NCBI RefSeq assembly: GCF_003591655.1
Contig: NZ_QVRA01000004.1
Location: forward strand, 146,023-210,022
From: Sphingobium terrigena
Lineage (GTDB): Bacteria > Pseudomonadota > Alphaproteobacteria > Sphingomonadales > Sphingomonadaceae
Direction: 5' to 3'
Length of the DNA stretch: 64,000 nt
How positions within the stretch are numbered: the stretch's first letter is position 1; each line of letters begins with the position of its first letter. The position numbers and the translations under genes are program-made. Under the pieces are notes generated by a model. It saw only the letters and a list, made by a program, of their open reading frames with translations. It was not told the origin of the DNA and made no database searches. Of the stretch, positions 1 through 9,206 are shown piece after piece.

Positions 1-1826
1 GTGTCGATGGTTTCAACGTGCGCGGCCTTGATGCGCTGCAGTTTCGCGACGGGATGCGTGACATATTCTCTTACTATGCCAGCATCACGTCCGACCCCTA
101 TAATTTCGACCGCGTCGAAATCGTGCGCGGCCCGGCGTCGGTGCTGTTCGGCCAGGGATCGATCGGCGGCCTTGTCAATCTGGTGTCCAAGACGCCGGGG
201 TTTGAGACGCGGGGCGAAGCGAGCCTGGCCTATGGCAGCTTTGACCGCAAGGAAGCGCTGGCCGACGTCAACCTTGCCCTGGCCGACAATTTCGCCATCC
301 GCGCGGTCGGCCGCGTCCGCGATGCCGACACCTATGTCGATCATGTCCCCGATGATCGCGTGATGTTCGCGCCGTCGATCCGGTGGCAGCCGACGCCCGA
401 CACCGACATTGTCCTGACCGGTCTGTATCAGGAGGATGACACCGGATCGACCTCCCAATTCCTGCCGATCGTCGGCACCTTCCGCCCGAATACGGCCTAT
501 CCCGCAGGCAAGCTTGATCCCTATACATTCGTCGGCAAGCCGGGCTGGGACCGCTATAATGGCCGGTCGCTTCAGGGCGGCGGCTCCATCACCCATAATT
601 TCTCCGACCATGTTCGGCTCAGTGTTAAGGCGCGCTATATCGACAGCGACCTGGAGTATAAGACCCACTACGCCAACAGCTATTCCAGTCCCACCAATCC
701 CTTTGCAGCCGACGGTCGCACCATCGGCCTTTATGCCGACGCCAGCGACGCGCGGATGAATGTCTTTTCGACCGACAATAATCTGCAGTTCAGCTTCAAC
801 ACTGGCGCGAATATCGAACATAAACTGCTCGTCGGCCTGGATTATAGCTGGAACAAGGTTGGCAAGCGCGGTGTCTTAGGCGTCGAGACGATCGACCTTT
901 ACGATATCGATCGGGAAGCGCTCCAAACCTATGATCCGACCGGTCCCTTCACCTATGACTCGCAAAAGCAGCTGGGCGTCTATTTGCAGGACCAGATCCG
1001 CTTTTTCGATCGTGTCTCCGTCGTGCTGGGCGCACGGCGCGATCGGGTGACGGGATCGTCAGGACAGAAGGATAATGCCACCACCTTCCGCGCCGGTATC
1101 ATCGGTGAGATTGGCGCAGGCATCTCACCCTTCTTCAGCTATACCGAAAGCTTCCTGCCGGTCGCTGGCCGGATCGAAAATCCCGATCCGCAAGCGCCGC
1201 CCGGCGCGCCCTACAAACCGCAGACCGGCACCCAATATGAAGCGGGCATCAAGTGGCAACCGGGCGTCAACACCCTAGTCACGGCCACGATCTTCAAGAT
1301 CAATGAGCGGAACCGCGTCCTTTATCTGGCCGCTGGCGGCACGACCCAGTCGGGCATACTCGACACCAAGGGTTTCGAAATCGAGGCCAGCCACACCCTG
1401 CCCGGCCAATTCGAACTGCTCGCCAATTATGGCTACGCCAAGCTCAAATCCGAAAGCAACACCAGCCTCGACTATATGCCGCGCCATACCGCGTCGATCT
1501 GGTCGACCAAGACCTTCGGCCTGCCCGGCGAAGCGCAGTTGCGCCTGGGCGGCGGTGTCGTTTATAGCGGCAAGAGTAAATCCACTGGCCTGATCGATCC
1601 TTATGGCCTCAATCCAGCCATTCCCGTCGGCACACTCTACACCGTCACGACGCCTGCGCGCACCACGGTCGATGGTCTGGCGGAGATCAACTGGCAGAAC
1701 TGGCGCTTCGCACTCAACGCCACCAATCTGCTGAACAACCGCTATTATGCCTCCTGCCTTGCCCGTGGCGACTGTTTCATGGGTGCACCCCGCAATGTCA
1801 TGGGCACGGTCGGCTATCGTTTCTGA
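1..1826 (+). CDS. TonB-dependent siderophore receptor, 5' end outside the window
   Basis: Outer-membrane TonB-gated channel for a ferric siderophore. The open frame begins at the window edge (frame 3) and already lies in the plug domain: the NVRGLDA motif is followed by RVEIVRGPASVLFGQG, the usual plug signature of FhuE/FpvA-type receptors. Beta-barrel sequence follows, ending in the RNVMGTVGYRF terminal strand with aromatic C-terminal Phe. The pair of Cys near the end (ASCLARGDCF) is common in siderophore receptors. Roughly 100-150 N-terminal residues, including signal peptide and TonB box, are missing because of the window boundary. Its 3' end overlaps the end of the convergent LacI gene by 13 bp. 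The family is certain; the ligand is not. Confidence 0.93.
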   Translation, partial: VDGFNVRGLDALQFRDGMRDIFSYYASITSDPYNFDRVEIVRGPASVLFGQGSIGGLVNLVSKTPGFETRGEASLAYGSFDRKEALADVNLALADNFAIRAVGRVRDADTYVDHVPDDRVMFAPSIRWQPTPDTDIVLTGLYQEDDTGSTSQFLPIVGTFRPNTAYPAGKLDPYTFVGKPGWDRYNGRSLQGGGSITHNFSDHVRLSVKARYIDSDLEYKTHYANSYSSPTNPFAADGRTIGLYADASDARMNVFSTDNNLQFSFNTGANIEHKLLVGLDYSWNKVGKRGVLGVETIDLYDIDREALQTYDPTGPFTYDSQKQLGVYLQDQIRFFDRVSVVLGARRDRVTGSSGQKDNATTFRAGIIGEIGAGISPFFSYTESFLPVAGRIENPDPQAPPGAPYKPQTGTQYEAGIKWQPGVNTLVTATIFKINERNRVLYLAAGGTTQSGILDTKGFEIEASHTLPGQFELLANYGYAKLKSESNTSLDYMPRHTASIWSTKTFGLPGEAQLRLGGGVVYSGKSKSTGLIDPYGLNPAIPVGTLYTVTTPARTTVDGLAEINWQNWRFALNATNLLNNRYYASCLARGDCFMGAPRNVMGTVGYRF

Positions 1827-2878
1827 TCGGCTTGCCCAAGCATTGCAGTAGATTCACGAACGACCAGACGGTGTTCGAGATAGTGTTCCGTCGGCGCGGC
1901 CATGCCTTCCTGATCTCCTCTGGCGAGCGAGACGGCGAGCATGGCCGCTTGCGCCGATATGTCCTTGCCCGGATGTTTGACTGTGGTCAGCGATGGCCAG
2001 ATTTTGACCGCGATCGGCGTGTCGTCGAACCCTGCCACCGACAGGTCACCCGGCACATCCAGCCCGCGCCTGTGGGCGAGCGAGATGATCGCGGCGGCCA
2101 TGTCGTCATTGCTGGCGAAGATGGCGGTAGGCCGGTCCGGCAGGTCCAGCAGCTGCGCGCCGACCGCGAGGCCCGACTCAAAGCTCATATCGCCGGTCAC
2201 GATCAGGTCCGGCCGGATCGGCAGCCCTGCGTCGCGCAGCGCCGCCTGATAGCCTTCGCACCGGGTCCGGTGGATCATGTGACCAGCGCCGCCCCGAATG
2301 AAACCGATGCTACGATGTCCCAGCCCGATCAGATAGGCGGTCATGTCCCGCGCTGCGCCGAAATCGTCGATCCGCACCATATGGTCGCCCGGCAATATGT
2401 CGCCCGGTGACATCGCCACGACCGGCACGGGGAAGTCGCGCGTCAGACCATGGCGATTGGCGACCTCGCAATAGGGCGGGACGATCAAAATCGCGTGGGC
2501 GCCGCTTTCCACCAGCCCCTGCATTTGCTGCGCAATTTCTTTGGGATCGCCACTTTCCAGCGGCCGCAACAGCAATTGCGCGCCCAGCCGACTGGTCGCG
2601 TCCAGCGCGCCGACCAATATGGAGCTGAGGAAGGCATTTTCGATGTTGCGATAGAGCAAGCCGATCCGCGTCGCGCTGGCGCTGGCCAGCGCCCGCGCCG
2701 CCATGTTGGGGACATAGTTGAGTTCCCGCACCGCCGCCATCACCGTGTCCCGCGTCGCCTGGCGCACGCGCGGGCTGTTGTTGAGGACGTTGGACACGGT
2801 CATGGCCGACACGCCGGCGCGTTCCGCAACGGTCTGGATGGTGATAGCCTGGCTGGTACGACGCCCCAAACGGGCCAT
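1814..2878 (-). CDS. LacI-family transcriptional regulator
   Basis: DNA-binding repressor/activator of about 354 residues. An N-terminal LacI helix-turn-helix (TIQTVAERAGVSAMTVSNVLN) is followed by a hinge and a periplasmic-binding-protein-like effector domain with the usual AIFASNDDMAAA and VAGFDDTPIA motifs. The frame is open further upstream (to 2974), but ATG at 2878 is chosen because AGGGAG sits 9 nt before it and the HTH then starts at the normal distance from the N terminus. It is divergent from the TonB receptor/GH3/sulfatase series. Two inverted 12-bp palindromic sites lie in the shared promoter region, so it probably controls that series in response to a sugar released from the substrate. 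The effector is unknown. Confidence 0.93.
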   Translation of the reverse strand: MARLGRRTSQAITIQTVAERAGVSAMTVSNVLNNSPRVRQATRDTVMAAVRELNYVPNMAARALASASATRIGLLYRNIENAFLSSILVGALDATSRLGAQLLLRPLESGDPKEIAQQMQGLVESGAHAILIVPPYCEVANRHGLTRDFPVPVVAMSPGDILPGDHMVRIDDFGAARDMTAYLIGLGHRSIGFIRGGAGHMIHRTRCEGYQAALRDAGLPIRPDLIVTGDMSFESGLAVGAQLLDLPDRPTAIFASNDDMAAAIISLAHRRGLDVPGDLSVAGFDDTPIAVKIWPSLTTVKHPGKDISAQAAMLAVSLARGDQEGMAAPTEHYLEHRLVVRESTAMLGQADQKR

Positions 2879-2998
2879 GGCTGGAAACTCCCTGAACGGA
2901 CGCGAACGCGCTATGCGCTCGTTTAACGCTATATTCCTGATCTTTGTAAATGGATGACCAGCGCGCTGTTGCAAGAAATCCGCAATTTACGCAAAAAA

Positions 2999-3010
2999 TG
3001 TAGCGCTAAA
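2999..3010. promoter_or_regulatory. Candidate LacI-family operator, copy 1
   Basis: TGTAGCGCTAAA, built on the perfect palindrome TAGCGCTA (3001-3008). This is the typical core of LacI-family sites, with CG at the centre. It is the exact reverse complement of copy 2. A -35-like TTGACT lies between them at 3020-3025; the matching -10 is weak. Confidence 0.6.
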
Positions 3011-3044
3011 ATAATCATATTGACTTGGGCGTGCGGCAGGGAGA

Positions 3045-3056
3045 TTTAGCGCTACA
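3045..3056. promoter_or_regulatory. Candidate LacI-family operator, copy 2
   Basis: TTTAGCGCTACA, with core TAGCGCTA at 3047-3054. Its centre is 46 bp from copy 1 and it lies where the -10 region of the TonB receptor promoter should be (17-18 bp after TTGACT). The position suits repression of the rightward operon. Confidence 0.62.
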
Positions 3057-3133
3057 ACCAAGCGGGTAACCGCTGGTCGGAATCATAGTTGCAAGACCGC
3101 GCGTCGACACAGGCGCCGGACAGGGGAGGATAT

Positions 3134-5509
3134 ATGCGTTTTTCCAAAGCCATGACCATGCGCCACGCTGCAGTGTCGCTTTTCAGCCTGAGCGTCGCGA
3201 TGATGCCTGCCGCCGCAATGGCGCAAGATACAGCGCCCCAGGAGCCGCTGGACGGCACCGACATCGTCGTCACCGCGCAGAAGCGGGCCGAGCGCCTGCA
3301 GGACGTGCCACTGGCCGTGACCGCAGTGAGCGCCGACACGCTCGCCAACCGCCAGATCAATGACAGCAGCTCGCTGGTGCAGGCCGTCCCGTCGCTGACC
3401 TTCCAGCAGGGTGCGACTCCCACCAACAGCAGTTTCCGCATTCGCGGTATCGGCACCGCGCTGTTTGGCCAGGGCGTTGAATCCTCCGTATCCACCGTCG
3501 TCGATGGCGTGGTCGCGGTGCGCCAGACCCAGGGCTTTACCGACCTGGCCGACATTGAGCGCGTCGAAGTGCTGCGCGGTCCGCAGGGCACATTGTTCGG
3601 CAAGAACGCAACCGCCGGCGTTATCAGCGTGACAACCGCCCGCCCCTCGCGCGAATTTGAAGGGCGCGGTGAATTCACGATCGCCGAACATGGCGAATAT
3701 CGCGCCCGTGGCACCGTGTCCGGCCCGATCAGCGACACGCTGCGCGCCCGCCTCACCGGTTTCTACAATGACGTGCGCGGCGTTGCCCGCAACATCGCCA
3801 CAAACAGCTGGGACAATGGCTCCAAAAGCTGGGGCGTGCGCGGCAAGCTGGAATGGGACGCGACTGAGAATCTGAACCTGCTGTTCACCGGCGAATATCG
3901 CAAGACCGAGGCGGATTGCTGCGCGTCGACCTGGATCGCGATCACCAACCCCAATCTCCAGGCGCTGGTCGGCCCGATCACCGCCACCCGCAACAATCGC
4001 ACGCTCAATGACGAGACGGTCACCTATTCCAACAGCGACCAGCAGACCTATTCGTTGCAGGCCGACTGGGATCTGGGTGCTGCGACGGTCACGTCCATCT
4101 CCGCCTATCAATCCTACAATCTGGACGTGAACCAGCCGATCGAGCGGATCAACAGCAATGTCCCGCTGTTCGTGGGCGCCTCCGCTGCTTATGCTGACTG
4201 GAGCCAGAACCATGGCCAGCTTGACCTGAGCGCCTTCAGCCAGGAACTGCGCATCGCCAATAATGGCGGGGGCGACCTCAACTATGTCGCGGGCGTGTTT
4301 TACATGCATTCCGACATCAAGCGCCCGTTCGACCGCCGCCGCGCGCGCTGCACCGCCGGAACCTTTGGTCAGCCCTGTGCGCCGGCCAATACCATCTACC
4401 AGTCGTCGGCCAGCAATGTCCGGCTGAAGCAGGACAGCGTCGCCGTCTTTGGCCAGGTCGATTATCGTATCGTCGGCGGTCTGAAGGCGATTGGCGGGCT
4501 GCGCCTGCAATATGAAAAGGGCACCAATGGCGGCAGCCGCATTTCGCCGCTGGTGCCGGGCGACGCGGTGCTGCCGGGCAATGCGCCGGTCAGCGGATCG
4601 ATCACGGCGAGCGATACCGCCGTGACCGGCAAGGCAGGCCTGCAATATGAATTCAGCCGCAACGCGCAGGTCTATGCCAGCTACACGCGCGGCTATAAGG
4701 GGCTGGGCTATGACATGGAAATCAGCACCGACCTGGCCAACCAGACCGTGCTGGAGCCGGAACATGTCAACGCCTATGAAATCGGCTTCAAGGGTCGCAC
4801 CGCCGACGGCGTGCTGAGCTTCAACACGGCTTTGTTCCTGGCCGACTATAGCAATCTTCAGGTGCAGGCGAACCGGTCCGATCTTGCCGCGGGCGTGGTC
4901 CAGTTCGTGTCGACCAACGCAGGCAAGTCGCGCACCAAGGGTTTTGAAATCGAAGCGACCGTCCGTCCCGACGATCATTTCAGCCTGACCGGCGCGGTGA
5001 CCTATTCGGATGCGCGGATCGACATTGACGGGCTTAACTGCCCGCAGCAGTTCAATGCGGCAGCCCCGGTCCTGTCGGGCAAACCGACCAACATCTGCTA
5101 CCGCTCCGCCGCTGGTGTCACGCCGACGCAAAATCTGCGCGGTGCGGCCCAGCCGGTCAGCCCGAAGTGGAAGGTCACCCTCGCCCCGCGTTATGAGGCT
5201 GACATTCCCGGCACCGACTTTGCCGGTTTCGCGCAGGTCGGCGTCAATTTCCAGAGCGCGATGAACTTTTCGGTCGAGCAGGACCCGCTGCTGGAACAGC
5301 CCGCTTACACGCTGGTCGACGCCAGCATCGGCATCAAGCAGATTGACGGCCGTTACAGCCTGACCGTGTTCGTCAAAAATCTGTTCGATGAAAATTACCT
5401 GACCAGCATCGGCCACTCGTCGTTCCTGGGCGGCGCCACCGATCTGGTCGGCACCTTCAACAAGGATGCGGACCGCTATTTCGGCGCGACGCTCGGCGTG
5501 AAGTTCTGA
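3134..5509 (+). CDS. TonB-dependent receptor (glycan-locus type)
   Basis: Outer-membrane TonB-dependent transporter of about 791 residues. ATG at 3134 is preceded by GGGGAGGA, an excellent ribosome binding site, and starts a classical signal peptide ending near PAAAMAQ. A TonB-box-like segment DIVVTAQKRAERLQDVP follows, then a plug domain (RVEVLRGPQGTLFGKNATAG) and a barrel ending in FGATLGVKF. The IVVTAQKR...Q.VP form is the common catabolic-receptor type of sphingomonads, not the siderophore type. It is the first gene of the putative sulfated-glycan operon, 62 bp before the GH3 gene, and starts just downstream of the two LacI-type operators. Its substrate is inferred from the neighbours only: an oligosaccharide. 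Confidence 0.93.
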   Translation: MRFSKAMTMRHAAVSLFSLSVAMMPAAAMAQDTAPQEPLDGTDIVVTAQKRAERLQDVPLAVTAVSADTLANRQINDSSSLVQAVPSLTFQQGATPTNSSFRIRGIGTALFGQGVESSVSTVVDGVVAVRQTQGFTDLADIERVEVLRGPQGTLFGKNATAGVISVTTARPSREFEGRGEFTIAEHGEYRARGTVSGPISDTLRARLTGFYNDVRGVARNIATNSWDNGSKSWGVRGKLEWDATENLNLLFTGEYRKTEADCCASTWIAITNPNLQALVGPITATRNNRTLNDETVTYSNSDQQTYSLQADWDLGAATVTSISAYQSYNLDVNQPIERINSNVPLFVGASAAYADWSQNHGQLDLSAFSQELRIANNGGGDLNYVAGVFYMHSDIKRPFDRRRARCTAGTFGQPCAPANTIYQSSASNVRLKQDSVAVFGQVDYRIVGGLKAIGGLRLQYEKGTNGGSRISPLVPGDAVLPGNAPVSGSITASDTAVTGKAGLQYEFSRNAQVYASYTRGYKGLGYDMEISTDLANQTVLEPEHVNAYEIGFKGRTADGVLSFNTALFLADYSNLQVQANRSDLAAGVVQFVSTNAGKSRTKGFEIEATVRPDDHFSLTGAVTYSDARIDIDGLNCPQQFNAAAPVLSGKPTNICYRSAAGVTPTQNLRGAAQPVSPKWKVTLAPRYEADIPGTDFAGFAQVGVNFQSAMNFSVEQDPLLEQPAYTLVDASIGIKQIDGRYSLTVFVKNLFDENYLTSIGHSSFLGGATDLVGTFNKDADRYFGATLGVKF

Positions 5510-5571
5510 TCCTTGCGGCGCGGCGGTTCCGGTCGCCGCGTCCGCCACGACGACGCCTCCCCCGATTCGAA

Positions 5572-7281
5572 ATGAGTCCCGTCATTCCTGTCCCATATTC
5601 TCAGCTTTCACCCAGCGCCGGTCCTCTCGCCCTCTCCCCGGAGGACATGGCCTGGGTGGAAAACACGCGCGATGCGATGAGCGTCGAGGCACAGATTGCG
5701 CAGCTGTTTGTCCTGTCGGCGCGCCATGACAGCATCGAGGAGAATGCGGAACTGCTCGCCCATGCGCCGGGCGGCCTCCATCGCTTCCCGACCCGTGATC
5801 TCGACACCGCCTGGGCCGCGACCCGCGATGCGCTGGAACGTGCGGAGATCCCCCTGATCCTGTCCGGCGATATTGAAGGGGGCACGATCAGCTATCCCTT
5901 TACCACCGCCATCCCCAACCAGATGGGCATCGCCGCTTGCGACGACCTGTCCCTTAGCGCCGATCTGGCCGCCATCGTCGGGCGCGAAAGCCGGGCGCTG
6001 GGCTATAACTGGTCCTTCACCCCCGTCGTCGACATCAACCGCGCCTTTCGCAACGCGGTGGTCGGGACCCGATCCTATGGGTCCGACCCCGACCGCATCC
6101 TGGCGCAAGCCCGCACCTATGTCCGCGCGTTGCAGGCGCAGGGCGTCGCAGCCTGTGCCAAGCACTGGCCCGGAGACGGGCTGGACGATCGCGACCAGCA
6201 TCTCGTCACCAGCGTCAACGATATGAACATGGGCGAATGGCGTGCGACCTTTGGCCGCATCTTCGGCACATTGGTCGATGATGGCGTGATGACGATCATG
6301 TCAGCGCATATCGCGCTGCCCGCCTATATTCGCGAGAAACTGGCGCAAGCTGGCGCGCAGGCGTTCGAGCCAGCCTCCGTCTCCCGCTTGCTCAACCAGC
6401 AGTTGCTGCGCGAGGAACTGGGCTTTGCCGGCCTGATCGTGTCCGACGCCACTGTCATGGGCGGCCTGACCAGCTGGATGGCGCGCGCTGAGGCGGTGCC
6501 TGCGGTGATCGAAAATGGTTGCGATGTTTTCCTCTTCAGTCGCGATCCGGCGGAGGATATGCGCTTCATGCTGCAAGGGCTGCGTGAGAGCCGATTGTCG
6601 GAACAGCGGCTGCACGACGCGGTCACCCGCTTCCTGTCATTCAAGGCAAAGCTCGGCCTGCACCGCATGACGCTGGATGAGCGGATCGCCCCCCTGAGCC
6701 AAGTGCGCGATACGCTGCGCCGACCTGAACATCTGAACCGGGCAACGCGCGCTTGTGCGACCAGCATCACGCTGGTCAAGAATCGCGACGCCCTGCTGCC
6801 CATCACCCCTGACCGGCATAAGCGCATCGTCATCATCGCCGACGAAGGCTCCAGCTTTTTTTCCGGCGCGCCGGACCGCGACTTCACGCCGCTGCGCGCG
6901 GGCCTTGAAAGCCGGGGTTTCACCATCCGCGATTTCGACCCTGAAGCGATGCCGACGCCCGCCGATGCCGACCTCATCCTCTATCTGATCGGCCAGGAAG
7001 CAACGCCTTCGCTTGGCCATATCTTCCTCGATTTCGCCAAACTGCACGCCAGCCCGCGTAACGGCATGATCCAGTTCAACCGGGAAATCCCGACCCTGCT
7101 CGTCTCCTTCGGTCAACCCTATTATCTGTATGACGCGCCCAATTTCGCGACCTATATCAACGCCTATGCCTCGCTACCCGATGTCCAGACGGCATTGGTG
7201 GAGAGGCTGACCGGCGATGAGCCCTTCACCGGGGTCAGTCCGGTCGACGCCTTTTGCGGGAGGGAACAATTGACGTGGTAG
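5572..7281 (+). CDS. Glycoside hydrolase family 3, NagZ/beta-N-acetylhexosaminidase type
   Basis: A 569-residue GH3 enzyme expected to cleave terminal beta-linked sugars. The TIM-barrel domain shows KHWPGDG (K197-H198) followed by D208-Q-H210, the Asp-x-His dyad that in this family marks the N-acetylglucosaminidase branch. The nucleophile Asp292 is in GLIVSDATVMGG. A GH3 C-terminal domain follows from about residue 380, as in two-domain NagZ proteins. No signal peptide is visible, so the enzyme is probably cytoplasmic. ATG 5572 has no strong ribosome binding site; a later start is possible but would not affect the catalytic domain. It sits between the TonB receptor and a second, secreted GH3, overlapping that gene by 7 bp. 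Specificity for GlcNAc or GalNAc is inference from the dyad. Confidence 0.9.
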   Translation: MSPVIPVPYSQLSPSAGPLALSPEDMAWVENTRDAMSVEAQIAQLFVLSARHDSIEENAELLAHAPGGLHRFPTRDLDTAWAATRDALERAEIPLILSGDIEGGTISYPFTTAIPNQMGIAACDDLSLSADLAAIVGRESRALGYNWSFTPVVDINRAFRNAVVGTRSYGSDPDRILAQARTYVRALQAQGVAACAKHWPGDGLDDRDQHLVTSVNDMNMGEWRATFGRIFGTLVDDGVMTIMSAHIALPAYIREKLAQAGAQAFEPASVSRLLNQQLLREELGFAGLIVSDATVMGGLTSWMARAEAVPAVIENGCDVFLFSRDPAEDMRFMLQGLRESRLSEQRLHDAVTRFLSFKAKLGLHRMTLDERIAPLSQVRDTLRRPEHLNRATRACATSITLVKNRDALLPITPDRHKRIVIIADEGSSFFSGAPDRDFTPLRAGLESRGFTIRDFDPEAMPTPADADLILYLIGQEATPSLGHIFLDFAKLHASPRNGMIQFNREIPTLLVSFGQPYYLYDAPNFATYINAYASLPDVQTALVERLTGDEPFTGVSPVDAFCGREQLTW

Positions 7282-9206
7282 GGGTGCACAGGATCGCAGC
7301 AGCAGCGTTTTTCGCGCTGACACTGGGCGGTGCGGCGTCGCCGCCCAAGGGCTGGCGCGACCTCAACCATAATGGTCGGCTCGATCGTTACGAGGACAGT
7401 CGCGCGCCGATCAACGCACGGGTCGAAAATCTGCTGGGGCAGATGACGCTGACGGAAAAAGCGGGGATGCTGTTGCACGGCACGCTGCCAACGCCCGGCT
7501 CGCCCATTGGCTTTGGGGGCAATATCTACGATGCCGACGCGACCGCCAAACTACTGAACGATCGCCATATCAGCAGCTTCATCACCCGGCTGGTTGTGTC
7601 GCCCGCAGAACTGGCGGCGCAGAACAACGTGGTGCAAAAGCTCGCGGAGGCAGGGCGGCTGGGCATCCCCGCCACGATCAGCACCGACCCACGCCATCAT
7701 TTTCAGGCGACTTTGGGTGCCAGCACGACCGGCGACGGCTTTTCGCTGTGGCCCGATACGCTGGGTTTCGCGGCGCTGGGGGATGCGGGCACTGTCCGGC
7801 GTTTCGCCGACATTGCCCGGCAGGAATATCGCGCGGTCGGCATCCATATGGCGCTGTCGCCGCAGGCCGACCTTGCCACCGAACCACGCTGGCCGCGCTT
7901 TGCCGCCACCTTCGGGTCCGATCCGGCTGAGGTATCACGCCTTGCGGGCGCCTATGTCGAAGGGTTCCAACATGGCCGCAGCGGCGTGAAGCCCGATGGC
8001 GTTGCCACGGTGGTCAAACATTGGGTCGGCTATGGCGCGGAGCCGGAAGGGTTTGACGGCCATAACTATTATGGCCGCAACGCCACGCTGAGCGACTCAT
8101 CCTTTGCCCAGCATATCCGCGCCTTTGACGACAGTCTGGCCGCGCGCAGTTCCGGGGTCATGCCCACCTATGTCATTGTCCATGGGCCGAAAATTGCAGG
8201 CCAGCCGATCGAGCCGGTCGCGGCGGGCTTCAACAAGCAAATGCTGACTGGTCTGTTGCGGGGACAGAAACAATATCGTGGCCTGATCGTCTCGGACTGG
8301 TCGATCACCCGCGATTGCCCGCAAGCCTGCATGGCGCCGGACGCGGCCAACCCGCAGACGCCAGCGTCGATCGGCACGCCCTGGGGCATGGAAACGGCCG
8401 ACAAGACGACCCGCTTCGCCAAGGGGATAGAGGCAGGCATCGACCAGTTTGGCGGCGCGGACGATCCCGCGCCGATCCTGGACGCGGTGGCCAAGGGACT
8501 TGTCAGCGAAAAGCGGATCGACGAATCCGTGCGCCGCGTGCTGCGGCTGAAGTTCGAGCTGGGCCTATTCGACAATCCCTATGTGGATGAGGCCGCTGCC
8601 GCCCGGATCGTCGGGAGCCGCGAGGCGCAGGCCGAGGGCGACGCCGTCCAGCGTGCGAGCCAGGTGTTGTTGCGTAATGACAAGGCGACCCTGCCTGTCG
8701 CGCCGGGCAAGCGGATATGGCTCCATGGCGTCGATGCCGCGGCGGCGCGGGCGGCTGGCTTTGTCGTGGTCGATGATCCACAGCAGGCGGATTTTGCGCT
8801 GGTTCGCACCGCGACCCCGTTCGAAACGCTGCATCCCTATCATTTCTTTGGCGCGCGCCAGCATGAGGGCCGCCTCGATTTCCGCGCGGCAGACAAGGAT
8901 GTGCAGGCAATCACCCGCGCATCTGCCCATGTCCCCACGATCGTCGCGGTGGAGATGGACCGCCCCGCCATCCTGACCGCGATCGAGCCGATGGCCCGCA
9001 CCCTGATCGTCACCTTTGGTGCGAGCGATGCGGCGGTGCTGGATGTTGTAACAGGTCGTGCTACGGCACAGGGACGCCTGCCCTTCTCGCTGCCCCGCTC
9101 CATGGCCGATGTCGAAGCGCAAAGCCCCGACCTGCCGGACGACGGTCCGCCGCCTGCCTATCCACGCGGGGCGGGCATCCTGCTCAAGGCCGCCAGCCGT
9201 GACTAA
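7275..9206 (+). CDS. Glycoside hydrolase family 3, secreted beta-glycosidase
   Basis: GH3 enzyme of about 643 residues. The start is taken as GTG 7275 because GGGAGGGA lies 9 nt upstream and the resulting N terminus is a clean signal peptide (VHRIAAAAFFALTLGG). TTG 7254 is the longest alternative. A short calcium-loop-like segment DLNHNGRLDRYED (residues 29-41) follows, a common N-terminal feature of one GH3 branch. The catalytic domain carries KHWVGYG and the nucleophile Asp341 in GLIVSDWS. Unlike its upstream neighbour it lacks the D-x-H dyad, so it is a classical hydrolase branch (beta-glucosidase or beta-xylosidase like). The C-terminal GH3 domain is present. It overlaps the start of the FGE gene by 8 bp, indicating one operon. 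Confidence 0.9.
   Translation: MVGVHRIAAAAFFALTLGGAASPPKGWRDLNHNGRLDRYEDSRAPINARVENLLGQMTLTEKAGMLLHGTLPTPGSPIGFGGNIYDADATAKLLNDRHISSFITRLVVSPAELAAQNNVVQKLAEAGRLGIPATISTDPRHHFQATLGASTTGDGFSLWPDTLGFAALGDAGTVRRFADIARQEYRAVGIHMALSPQADLATEPRWPRFAATFGSDPAEVSRLAGAYVEGFQHGRSGVKPDGVATVVKHWVGYGAEPEGFDGHNYYGRNATLSDSSFAQHIRAFDDSLAARSSGVMPTYVIVHGPKIAGQPIEPVAAGFNKQMLTGLLRGQKQYRGLIVSDWSITRDCPQACMAPDAANPQTPASIGTPWGMETADKTTRFAKGIEAGIDQFGGADDPAPILDAVAKGLVSEKRIDESVRRVLRLKFELGLFDNPYVDEAAAARIVGSREAQAEGDAVQRASQVLLRNDKATLPVAPGKRIWLHGVDAAAARAAGFVVVDDPQQADFALVRTATPFETLHPYHFFGARQHEGRLDFRAADKDVQAITRASAHVPTIVAVEMDRPAILTAIEPMARTLIVTFGASDAAVLDVVTGRATAQGRLPFSLPRSMADVEAQSPDLPDDGPPPAYPRGAGILLKAASRD

Noticed and set aside
5516..5540. 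GC-rich hairpin between TonB receptor and first GH3 gene
   Set aside because: A CGCGGCG/CGCCGCG stem exists but such stems are frequent in this GC-rich DNA; no T run follows and the genes appear to be one operon.
3083..5548. 821-codon open frame on the minus strand
   Set aside because: Antisense shadow of the TonB receptor at 3134-5509. The translation has no recognisable domain, and the plus strand has a signal peptide, ribosome binding site and full receptor motifs.
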